From an uncultured Anaerolineae bacterium (lineage in GTDB: Bacteria; Chloroflexota; Anaerolineae; Anaerolineales; Villigracilaceae), in NCBI GenBank assembly GCA_903875215.1, contig CAIQVH010000014.1, positions 38,772 to 102,771 of the forward strand: 64,000 bases of DNA, in the 5' to 3' direction. The notes under the pieces were generated by a model. It worked only from the letters and a program-made list of their open reading frames with translations. It did not search any database and was not told where the DNA came from. How positions within the stretch are numbered: the first letter of the stretch is position 1; every line of letters starts with the position of its first letter. The position numbers were made by a program, and so were the translations under genes. This document shows positions 24,863 through 32,745 of this stretch, piece after piece.

Positions 24863-27787
24863 ATGGCGACAGAATCCGACCAGCTTACGAACGGGAGCGT
24901 ATTTATCTCCTATTCCCGCAAGGATAAGGAGTTTGTGCGCAAACTGTATGATGGATTGGTCTCTAAAAATGTCAAAGCCTGGGTCGACTGGGAAGGGATC
25001 CCGCTCAGCGCGGATTGGATGGAAGAAATTACCCGTGCTGTGAATGGCGCGGATGCTTTTTTGGTCATCCTTAGCCCAGATTGGCTGGCCTCCAAGGTTT
25101 GCTTGCAGGAACTGGAATTGGGGCTGAAAAACGATAAGAAACTGATCCCCATTCTCTATCGCCCTCCGGAACCGGGCACCGACCTGCCTGATAAGGTGGC
25201 CGCCACAAATTGGGTGTATCTGCGTCCCGAAGATGATTTCGATTCGACTCTGCTCCGATTGGTGGAGGCCATCAATACGGATCTGGATTGGGTGCGCGAC
25301 CACACGCGTCTGTTGCAGCGCGCCGTGGAATGGGATTCCAAAGCGCGCAATCCCAGTTTCCTTTTACGCGGTACGGATTTACAGGAGGCCGAGGGCTGGA
25401 TGAACCAGGCGGCAATGAACGCCAAGCGGCAGGTCCTGGCTTTGCAATCGGATTACATTTTAATTGGGCGCAAAGAAGCGGTGGCTCGCCAGCGCATCAC
25501 TACCATTGCGATCTCGCTGGCCCTGGTGGTCAGTGTAGTGCTGGGAGTAATCGCGGTTTTTCAATGGCGTGAAGCTGATATCGCCAAAACGGAGGCATTC
25601 GCCCAGCGCAATGCTGCCGAGGCGCAGTACTATCAGGGCAAAGGTGGCAGTCTGGATACCAGTACTTTACTGGCAATAGATTCGTGGGAAACGGCAGATA
25701 CATTTCAGGCGGAGGACATTATCCGGCAAAATCTCAGCTATATGCCGGTACCTGTCAATCAGATGCAGGAATTGCCCAACAACGAAATTACCAACATCGA
25801 ATTCAGCCCCGATGAAAGTACTTTTGCCACCAATGGCTTAAGCGGTCAGGCCTGTTTATGGCGCGCGGATACCAATGTCAAGCAGTACTGCGTTACTCAG
25901 GGAAAAGCGATTTATGATGCCGTGTTTACCCGGGATGGAAAATTCCTGGTCACCTCCAGTGATGACGGGTTTGTTAATTTCTGGAGCATGGGGGATGGAA
26001 AGCTGAGTCATCAGCTGCCTGTGGCTGGTCAACTCCCAGATTTGGAAGTCAGCCAGGATGGCAAATGGTTGGCCATAGCCGGGGAAAGCAAAATCACCCT
26101 GGTCAATTTACAGGATGACCAGGCGTTGCCTCAGGAAATTTTGCAGCAGGGGTTGGTGGAAGTGGTACGAATCTCCCCTGATAGCCAATGGTTGGGTGCA
26201 GGAACCTATCAGGGTCAGGTGAGCTTGATTCGGCTGGGGAGTAATGTTTCGGAGCCGGTAATCAACCATGATGGCCAGGAAGTGCTGGCGATTGCTTTCA
26301 GCCCGGATAACCGGCAGATGGTCTCTGCTGGAGCTGATAACAAGGCCCGGGTCTGGGATCTTCAGGCAAAGAAAGAGATTCTGACGCTTTCACATGGCGA
26401 TTGGGTGGAAGACGTCATTTTTAGTCCAGATGGGAAAATGATCCTGTCTGCCGCCGATGATAATCGAGTCTGGCGTTGGAATGTCGCCAGTGGTCAACCA
26501 CAGCCACGGCTCCATCATGATGGTTTCGCTCTCAAGGCGCGATTCAGTCCTTTCGATGGCCGTTGGATTGCTTCAACCGGCGCGGACAAGACAATGCGCG
26601 TCTGGGATACCGTCTCTGGTAGCCAAATGCTGGAGGCCTCGCTGGATGATAGAGGCTCATCCCTGGCTTTTTCTCCGGATGGCAGCCGTGTGATTGTTGG
26701 TGATCGCAGTGGTCATATTACCGTCTGGCAGATCAGCTCGATCAATGCTCGTGTGAGCACCATCCAATTTTTAGATTTAATCCATGAAATCAAGGCCGCC
26801 CCCACCGGAGAATTCTTTATCGTCAATACAGATGATAAAAATGTCCGGGCATTTCCCTTCGCTGATTTGTTGCAGATCCGTTCCGACACAGAAGGAAAAG
26901 ACCTGTTTTCTGCAGGCGGTCTGACCTATAGTTTGGAAATCAGCCCGGACGTGAAATGGATTGCTGCGGCTGAAAGAGATCAATCGCGCACTTTGCTTTA
27001 CCATATAGAGGATGGCAAAACCACGCTCCTGCAACAGGGGAGCAAGGTGACAGACGTGGCCTTCACCCCCGATAACGCGAAACTCTTCACGGCTGGTATG
27101 GATAATAAAATACTGATTTGGGATGTACACTCTGGGGAGAAACTTGCCGAGTTGGTGAGTACCGCGCCTGTGCTTTCCATCGGGGTCAGCGTCGACGGAC
27201 AGTATCTGGTGGCTGGACTGGATGGCCGCGAGGCAAACATGGTCTGGGATTTGTCGACCAATCAACCCCTGGAAGCCGGCCTTCCGCAATCGGGTAGTGC
27301 CGGACAGATTGCCTTCAGCCCGGATGGCCGCTGGCTGGCTACCGGTGACAATAAGGGTTATATTTTGTTATGGGATATGAGCAGGATCTCCGAGCCGGAA
27401 ATTATCAATGTGCACGAATATAAGCAGAATGGCGAAGTCAAGAGTCTGCTGTTTAGTCCAGATGGAGCCTGGCTTTTATCCGGCAGCGATGACGGATTTG
27501 TTCACATTTGGGATATTACCAGCAATAATGAACTTGCCCGGCTTCCTCATACCAATCCCGTTACCGGACTGGCTTTTTCGCAGGATACGAAATATTTGAT
27601 GGTGGCTTCATTGAAAGTGATCCAGATTTGGAACCGGGATGGGATCGAATTGATTCAACATGAAAACCTGGTGGATGTTGCCTGTCAGCGCCTAGTTGTC
27701 AACCTGAGCCAAACTGATTGGGAAGACGTATACGGTGACGCACCCTATGAAAAGATATGCCCGGGCCTGCCACAGGCCAAGAATTGA
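24863..27787 (+). CDS. TIR domain - transmembrane - WD40 double-propeller protein
   Basis: 974 residues. The TIR domain (about 10-140) has VFISYSRKDKEFVRKL, WVDWEGIPLSADWMEEI and SPDWLASKVCLQELELG; Glu83 aligns with the catalytic glutamate of NAD+-cleaving TIR domains. A linker with HTRLLQRAVEWDSKARNPS and LLRGTDLQEAEGW is typical of TIR-WD40 and STAND-like proteins. One membrane helix (about 211-231) is followed by a short helical segment and 14-15 WD repeats, each ending W-D or similar, enough for two seven-bladed propellers. Bacterial TIR domains usually hydrolyse NAD+ or make cyclic ADP-ribose-type signals; WD40 propellers sense or scaffold. The order TIR, TM, WD40 would put the propellers on the opposite side of the membrane if the TM is real. 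AGGAG lies upstream of the ATG. Confidence 0.88.
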   Translation: MATESDQLTNGSVFISYSRKDKEFVRKLYDGLVSKNVKAWVDWEGIPLSADWMEEITRAVNGADAFLVILSPDWLASKVCLQELELGLKNDKKLIPILYRPPEPGTDLPDKVAATNWVYLRPEDDFDSTLLRLVEAINTDLDWVRDHTRLLQRAVEWDSKARNPSFLLRGTDLQEAEGWMNQAAMNAKRQVLALQSDYILIGRKEAVARQRITTIAISLALVVSVVLGVIAVFQWREADIAKTEAFAQRNAAEAQYYQGKGGSLDTSTLLAIDSWETADTFQAEDIIRQNLSYMPVPVNQMQELPNNEITNIEFSPDESTFATNGLSGQACLWRADTNVKQYCVTQGKAIYDAVFTRDGKFLVTSSDDGFVNFWSMGDGKLSHQLPVAGQLPDLEVSQDGKWLAIAGESKITLVNLQDDQALPQEILQQGLVEVVRISPDSQWLGAGTYQGQVSLIRLGSNVSEPVINHDGQEVLAIAFSPDNRQMVSAGADNKARVWDLQAKKEILTLSHGDWVEDVIFSPDGKMILSAADDNRVWRWNVASGQPQPRLHHDGFALKARFSPFDGRWIASTGADKTMRVWDTVSGSQMLEASLDDRGSSLAFSPDGSRVIVGDRSGHITVWQISSINARVSTIQFLDLIHEIKAAPTGEFFIVNTDDKNVRAFPFADLLQIRSDTEGKDLFSAGGLTYSLEISPDVKWIAAAERDQSRTLLYHIEDGKTTLLQQGSKVTDVAFTPDNAKLFTAGMDNKILIWDVHSGEKLAELVSTAPVLSIGVSVDGQYLVAGLDGREANMVWDLSTNQPLEAGLPQSGSAGQIAFSPDGRWLATGDNKGYILLWDMSRISEPEIINVHEYKQNGEVKSLLFSPDGAWLLSGSDDGFVHIWDITSNNELARLPHTNPVTGLAFSQDTKYLMVASLKVIQIWNRDGIELIQHENLVDVACQRLVVNLSQTDWEDVYGDAPYEKICPGLPQAKN

Positions 27788-27823
27788 ATTTTCACCTGAT
27801 TTATTCTTTGAAGGAGTAGCCTG

Positions 27824-29149
27824 ATGGAAACAGAGACTGAGAACAAACTGCCTATCCTTGAACTGGCCTGGACGCGTTACGCTCATTTTGATGCTGCGGC
27901 GAATGAACGCAATAAAAGCCACATCAAATTTCGCCGCGCGATCGCTGTTTTGGGCGTTCTGGCAACTTTCTTTGCCATTCTGACCCAGATTTACCCGGAT
28001 AATTTCCCCGCAATCCTGGCCTTGTTGCTCAAGTTCGTATTCATCGCCACGCCGATTGTTGCTTCCGCCATGGCGGCTTTTACCAACTGGTTCTTTGGAA
28101 AAGGGGACTGGTTGGTGATGCGAGCCGGAGCCGAAGAAATCTTGAAAGAGATTTTCGTCTTCCGTACCGTGCTGCAAAAATCGTCTGATCGGCGCGCCTG
28201 GTTGGAAAAGCGTATCACTGACATTCAGCGCAATGTCTACCGCGGGCTGGGCGGCGAGATGATCCTCAAGCCATACAAAGGCCCAATTCCTCCCTATGAT
28301 GATCCCGATGACCCGACTGATGACGCCGGCTTCAGCGATCTGACAGGGGATGAATATTTCAACTTTCGGGTGGAGGCACAGCTCTCCTGGCACATGAAGA
28401 AAGTCAACCAGTTCCAGAATGAGCGGGTGCGTTTGCAGTTGTACATCCTGCTCTTTGGCGCGTTGGGAGCCATCCTGGCGGCTTTTGGCGGCCCCTTCGG
28501 ATTGTGGGTGGCGCTTACCGCTTCGACGGTCTCTGCCCTGGTGGGCTGGCAGGAGCTTCGCAATCTGGATGCTTCTTTGAAAAACTACAGCAAAGTGGTG
28601 CTGGAGTTGATGGTTATCTACGATCATTGGAATAACTTAACTCCGCAGGAACGCAGCGAAGCAGAGTTCTATCAGATGGTGCGCAGCGCCGAAGATTTGC
28701 TCTGGAGCCAGAACGTGGAGTACATCAAGTCGATGCAGGAAGCGTTGAAGTCCATCGACCAGGAAGAAGGCGAGCTCGTCAACCAGTTGATCAAGAAATC
28801 CATCGACGAAGATGCCCGTTTCAAGCAAGGGTTGCGGGATACCATTGTCGAACAGACCACCCAGACCATGCGCACCTCGCAGGATAGCCTGGTGGAAACC
28901 TACAAACAGACGTTTGGTTCCCTGGCAGAAGAAGCCGCTTCGCCCCTGGTGCAAGCCGAGTTGGAGGCCATGCAGCAGGCCGCAGCCCAGGTTGTCGAAA
29001 CCATCCTGGTTGGCACTTCGCAGTTGGGAATAAAACTTCAGGCTATTGCAGAAGAATACAAGGGAGTCAAAATCAATCAGGAGACCCCGGCCACTATTTT
29101 GCATGAAATGATGGCAAAATTCCCCACGACCGGCGAAGTGAAAGGCTAA
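27824..29149 (+). CDS. SLATT/DUF4231-like membrane protein with two 2-TM units and helical tail
   Basis: 441 residues with AAGGAG upstream. Two paired-helix units are visible. The first has TM segments at about 41-57 and 64-88, followed by RAGAEEILKEIFVFRTVL. The second starts FRVEAQLSWHMKKVNQFQNE, with TM segments at about 210-226 and 231-247, followed by QELRNLDASLKNYSKVVLELM. This is the pattern of DUF4231/SLATT (SMODS- and SLOG-associated 2TM effector) proteins, here apparently in tandem. Residues 310-420 are a long charged helical tail. SLATT proteins are predicted pore-forming effectors triggered by nucleotide-type signals. It lies between the TIR and TPR-scaffold genes, 36 bp after the former and 10 bp before the latter. 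Confidence 0.75.
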   Translation: METETENKLPILELAWTRYAHFDAAANERNKSHIKFRRAIAVLGVLATFFAILTQIYPDNFPAILALLLKFVFIATPIVASAMAAFTNWFFGKGDWLVMRAGAEEILKEIFVFRTVLQKSSDRRAWLEKRITDIQRNVYRGLGGEMILKPYKGPIPPYDDPDDPTDDAGFSDLTGDEYFNFRVEAQLSWHMKKVNQFQNERVRLQLYILLFGALGAILAAFGGPFGLWVALTASTVSALVGWQELRNLDASLKNYSKVVLELMVIYDHWNNLTPQERSEAEFYQMVRSAEDLLWSQNVEYIKSMQEALKSIDQEEGELVNQLIKKSIDEDARFKQGLRDTIVEQTTQTMRTSQDSLVETYKQTFGSLAEEAASPLVQAELEAMQQAAAQVVETILVGTSQLGIKLQAIAEEYKGVKINQETPATILHEMMAKFPTTGEVKG

Positions 29150-29159
29150 AGGCGCGCAT

Positions 29160-31673
29160 ATGTTCAAAAAATTAGTTGGGACACAACCCGAGAACACCGA
29201 ATCTACCGGGAGCGAATCCAGGCAAGCGATTCAGCAGGCCGTCAGCGAAATTGTGGATGAGACCAAGGCCAGCCTGCGTCAGGCTGTGCGCGAGGTAATC
29301 AGCGAAGAAAAAGATGCCCAATCGCAGGCAACCGGCCAGGCCGCTGAAGCCTTGCAAGAATCGCGCCTGGTCTTGCAGCAGACGATAAAAACCGTGGTTG
29401 ATGAAATGGTGAATGATACTCAGAAAGGCGTTCGTGAAGCCATGGAAAAAGCTCAAAAGGCTTCGGCCGAGCAAAAGAAGGCTGAAAGTGCCCAGGCTGC
29501 CGAAAAAATGTCCGCTGCCTCCGGCTCGTCCCCCATTGTCCGCCCGATGGTTCGTCCGCACGCTTTCGTGGTGATGCCTTTCGGAAAAAAGAAGGGCGGC
29601 GATGGGTCACTCTACGACTTCAACGCCATCTACACTCAATTAATCAAGCCGACTCTCGAAAGCGCCGGGTTTGAATCATTCCGCGCTGACGAAGAAACGG
29701 TGAGCGGCGACATCCTGACCGATATGTTCCAGGAATTGCTATTGGCTGACCTGGTATTATGCGATATGAGCATCGATAATGCCAATGTCTTTTACGAACT
29801 GGGCATCCGGCACGCGTTCCAAAAACGAGGCGTGGTCCACATCCAGGCCGGGCGCGCATACATGCCGTTTGATATTTTCAACGTGCGGACTATTCCGTAT
29901 CACGTTACCCCCGAAGGTGTCCCTGATCCCGACTTCGTCAAGAAAGACAAGGCTGCGATTGAGCGGGTTTGCATCGATACCTGGAAGTCTGATCGGGCCT
30001 TGGTTCATAGCCCGGTCTACCGCCTCCTGAATGGTTTGCAGGAACCCGATCGCAAATCCTTGACGACGCCTCTTGCAACCGGTTTCTGGCGTGAATATAA
30101 CGAGTGGAAACAACGCATTACCATTGCCCAGCGCCGTCACCGGATTGGCGATATCCTGCTCCTGACCGAAGAAATTACCAACCCCCTCATCAAGGAAGAG
30201 GCTTTTGGTGAAGCTGGAAAAGCCCTGCAAAATATGGGCCGCAACGAACTCGCGCTTCAGCAATATCAAAAAGGTCTGGAGCTTAACCCCCGAAACATGA
30301 TTTTCCGCCAGCAGGAAGCCATTTTCCTGAACCGCCTCGGCAGAGTGGATGAAGCCATTGTCAAGCTGGAAGCAATTCTCGAAGGCGCTCCGTCGAACAT
30401 CGAGGCCATCGGAACGCTCGGCCGCATCTACAAGGACATGTGGTCGGATTCGTGGAAGTGGATCCAGGATAAAGACAAACGCCGCCAGACCGCTTTTGAT
30501 TCGTACCACTGGCTGGTGAAAGCCTTCAACACCTACCTGGCAGGGTATCGCTTCGACCTGGATAACACCTACCCGGGTGTTAATGCGCTGACCCTGGGCA
30601 CCATCCTGGTTGATTTGGCTGAACAATATGACGACAAGCAAGACCCCGATCCAGAGATTATGATGGTCCGTACCATTTTGCCGGAATTGCGCGGAACCCT
30701 GCTTTTTGCATTGGACAGCCAATCCGTCAATGAAAAAATTGATTATTGGACGCTTGTCTCCCTGGCCGAATTGCATGTCATGACTTCCGATCGAACTCAG
30801 CGTGTCGTGCGCGCTTATCGTAAAGCGTTGACAGCTGCAAGGCGCAACCTGTTCTACCTAGAATCGTCCCTCCAGCAGCTGGAAATGCTCCAGACACTGG
30901 GCTTGCGCGGGGAATACGTCTCGGCGGGTATACACGCGATTCAGGATGAAATTCGACGCCAGCGCAAGCAGGAGCAGGAAGAAGCTCAAGACGAGAAAAT
31001 TACCAAGGTCACTAAAAAAGCTGAAGGGAATGTCTTCGTTTTCACAGGTTACATGATCAACAATTCGCGCAAAAAGGGCAATCACTTCCCGCTCGAAATG
31101 GAGCCCGAAATACGGCATGCCATTCGGAAAATTCTCGATAAATACGACGCCAATGCGAATGATCTGGCCTTCAGCACTGGCATGGATGCGGGCAGTGAGA
31201 TCATTTTCGTGGAACTATGCATCGAACGCGGTATGCAAGTCCAGGCCTATTTCCCGACCCCTGAGGCTCCTTATGTGCGCGATTTTGTCAGCCCGGGCGG
31301 CGAGCAGTGGGTGGAACGCTTCTACCGTAACCGCAACAACCCGCTCTGCGACGAGTTTTACATGCCCGATATTCTGGGCCAGCCCAAGGAAGGGGACGAC
31401 CTGTACGAGCGCAATAACCGCTGGACGTTGTACTCTGCCCTCGTGCGCGGGATTGATAAACTGCGCCTGATCGCACTCTGGGATGGCAAGAACGAAACTA
31501 CCACTGATTTGGATGCGCGCCTGGTCAAACACATGGTCGATCTGATGCGCGATATGGGCGGCCAGGTTGAGCATATCAATTCATCCAAACTGTTGTCGGA
31601 GGCTTTATCCACTTCCCCGGAAGAACCCGAAACGAAAAAAAATGCGCCGGATGAAGGAATGGAGAAGTCGTAA
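29160..31673 (+). CDS. Multidomain signalling protein: coiled coil, deoxyribosyltransferase/TIR-like domain, TPR scaffold (DUF4071-like), SLOG-like domain
   Basis: 837 residues. An Ala/Glu/Lys-rich coiled coil covers about 15-125. A domain at about 133-270 begins HAFVVMPFGKKK and holds DMSIDNANVFYELGIRHAF; Glu213 matches the conserved Glu of nucleoside-deoxyribosyltransferase/TIR-like hydrolases. The region from about 290 to 600 is helical with TPR-like units and the WKWIQDKDKRRQTAFDSYHWLVKAF segment, similar to the MAP3K TRAFs-binding (DUF4071, TPR-S) scaffold. A C-terminal Rossmann-like domain (about 635-815) with VFVFTGYMINNS, FSTGMDAGSEIIFVE and EQWVERFYRN looks SLOG-like. The TPR-S scaffold has been proposed to recognise NAD+-derived signals and is related to animal ASK kinases. 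Last gene of the operon. Confidence 0.75.
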   Translation: MFKKLVGTQPENTESTGSESRQAIQQAVSEIVDETKASLRQAVREVISEEKDAQSQATGQAAEALQESRLVLQQTIKTVVDEMVNDTQKGVREAMEKAQKASAEQKKAESAQAAEKMSAASGSSPIVRPMVRPHAFVVMPFGKKKGGDGSLYDFNAIYTQLIKPTLESAGFESFRADEETVSGDILTDMFQELLLADLVLCDMSIDNANVFYELGIRHAFQKRGVVHIQAGRAYMPFDIFNVRTIPYHVTPEGVPDPDFVKKDKAAIERVCIDTWKSDRALVHSPVYRLLNGLQEPDRKSLTTPLATGFWREYNEWKQRITIAQRRHRIGDILLLTEEITNPLIKEEAFGEAGKALQNMGRNELALQQYQKGLELNPRNMIFRQQEAIFLNRLGRVDEAIVKLEAILEGAPSNIEAIGTLGRIYKDMWSDSWKWIQDKDKRRQTAFDSYHWLVKAFNTYLAGYRFDLDNTYPGVNALTLGTILVDLAEQYDDKQDPDPEIMMVRTILPELRGTLLFALDSQSVNEKIDYWTLVSLAELHVMTSDRTQRVVRAYRKALTAARRNLFYLESSLQQLEMLQTLGLRGEYVSAGIHAIQDEIRRQRKQEQEEAQDEKITKVTKKAEGNVFVFTGYMINNSRKKGNHFPLEMEPEIRHAIRKILDKYDANANDLAFSTGMDAGSEIIFVELCIERGMQVQAYFPTPEAPYVRDFVSPGGEQWVERFYRNRNNPLCDEFYMPDILGQPKEGDDLYERNNRWTLYSALVRGIDKLRLIALWDGKNETTTDLDARLVKHMVDLMRDMGGQVEHINSSKLLSEALSTSPEEPETKKNAPDEGMEKS

Positions 31674-31687
31674 CCCAACCATTCATA

Positions 31688-31717
31688 CAAGAGACCGCCG
31701 GTTGCGGCGGTCTCTTG
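31688..31717. terminator. Terminator closing the TIR operon
   Basis: A 13-bp perfect stem CAAGAGACCGCCG / CGGCGGTCTCTTG with a GTTG loop, lying between convergent genes. The T tail is weak, so its strength is uncertain. Confidence 0.7.
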
Positions 31718-31718
31718 C

Positions 31719-32216
31719 TCACTTTTCCTGTTTGGCCTGCAAGGCTTGCTCCACTGGCACCAGCGAACTCCCAATTCGCTCGATCGGGTAAGGCCAGATT
31801 TCACCTTTGACCCCGCGCGCCAGGTAAAAATCGCCCGCGCGAACAGTAAGTTCACCCTCCAGGGTTTCGATCCTGACCAACCGGTCGGGATCGCCATCCG
31901 TAAAATCCAACAAGGGAACCAATTCAACGACTGCTTTCTTCAGGCAAAACCCGGGCCTGATGAAAATATACGATTGCTCGAAAACTTCCCGATCCACCAC
32001 CCAGCGATCCTCCGGCTTGTCCACATCATTGACGATAAAATCACCTTTTTTGGCCGTCAACTGCGCTCCCCATGGAGTTAATACATCCAGCTTTTGCGGT
32101 TCGCCAGGGCCCGGATCGAACTCAAATGCCTGGCGTTCCGTCGAATTCAAAAACTTTTTAAACTTAAGCCTGGAAAGGCGAGGATCATCAGCAGTAACAA
32201 GAATCGCTTCGCTCAT
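31719..32216 (-). CDS. Hypothetical protein with PGDYG-like repeats
   Basis: 165 residues, no signal peptide or membrane helix. Two similar segments are seen: WGAQLTAKKGDFIVND with RWVVDREVFEQSY, and LEGELTVRAGDFYLARG with IWPYPIERIGSSL. Each looks like a small beta unit with a GDF/Y turn, reminiscent of the PGDYG family of unknown function. It is convergent with the TIR operon and divergent from the next membrane protein. I cannot assign a role. Confidence 0.6.
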   Translation of the reverse strand: MSEAILVTADDPRLSRLKFKKFLNSTERQAFEFDPGPGEPQKLDVLTPWGAQLTAKKGDFIVNDVDKPEDRWVVDREVFEQSYIFIRPGFCLKKAVVELVPLLDFTDGDPDRLVRIETLEGELTVRAGDFYLARGVKGEIWPYPIERIGSSLVPVEQALQAKQEK

Positions 32217-32312
32217 AGAGTTTTATGGTTCTCCATCAAAACAATTCTACTTCAAACCTGTCTTAAAACTCGAACAATTTCATAACGAACCAAGCCCAGA
32301 TAACAGCTAAGG

Positions 32313-32318
32313 TATAAT
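32313..32318 (+). promoter_or_regulatory. -10 element (TATAAT) 7 nt before the ATG of a membrane protein gene
   Basis: A perfect TATAAT spaced so that transcription would start at or next to the ATG at 32326. This is the same arrangement as at 8380 and 21355. Confidence 0.5.
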
Positions 32319-32325
32319 TCAAGCC

Positions 32326-32745
32326 ATGGAAGTTCTTAAATCTTTTCGCCCCTACCTCGTTTCAACCCTCATCCTGATCATCTCTGGATGGGCTGGCCTG
32401 TACCTGCTCCTCAACTTCACCGAACCCACCCTTTGGCCGCGTTGGGGCTTTTACATCCTGGTCATCTTTGCCTGTACTGGCACCACACTGCCGCTGGTTT
32501 ACCTTGCCAATACCATCCTGCCAACCAAACCACCCGCGGCCCCGTCAGTCATCACCCGTCAGGCTCTTTGGATTGGCGTGTACTGCGCCAGTCTGCTTTG
32601 GCTCAGCGTGGGGCGGATCCTAAATTTCTCATCCGGCCTTTGGCTGGCGTTGGGTTTTGGCGCTGTCGAATACTTCCTGCGCACCCGCGAAACATTCCCA
32701 TCCAATACTGAAGACAATGCCGCTCCGCAACCTCCCGTCAGTTGA
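32326..32745 (+). CDS. Small polytopic membrane protein of unknown function
   Basis: 139 residues with four predicted membrane helices (about 10-30, 40-62, 78-97, 102-118) and a short hydrophilic C-terminus. No motif is recognised. There is no Shine-Dalgarno site; a TATAAT box 7 nt upstream suggests a leaderless mRNA. Its last 29 bases overlap the start of selA in another frame, so the two are probably cotranscribed and translationally linked. The link to selenium metabolism is positional only. Confidence 0.7.
   Translation: MEVLKSFRPYLVSTLILIISGWAGLYLLLNFTEPTLWPRWGFYILVIFACTGTTLPLVYLANTILPTKPPAAPSVITRQALWIGVYCASLLWLSVGRILNFSSGLWLALGFGAVEYFLRTRETFPSNTEDNAAPQPPVS

Noticed and set aside
23226..31718. 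Insertion sequence or attachment site bordering the TIR operon
   Set aside because: No transposase, integrase, tRNA or direct repeats were seen at either border; the operon sits between ordinary genes.
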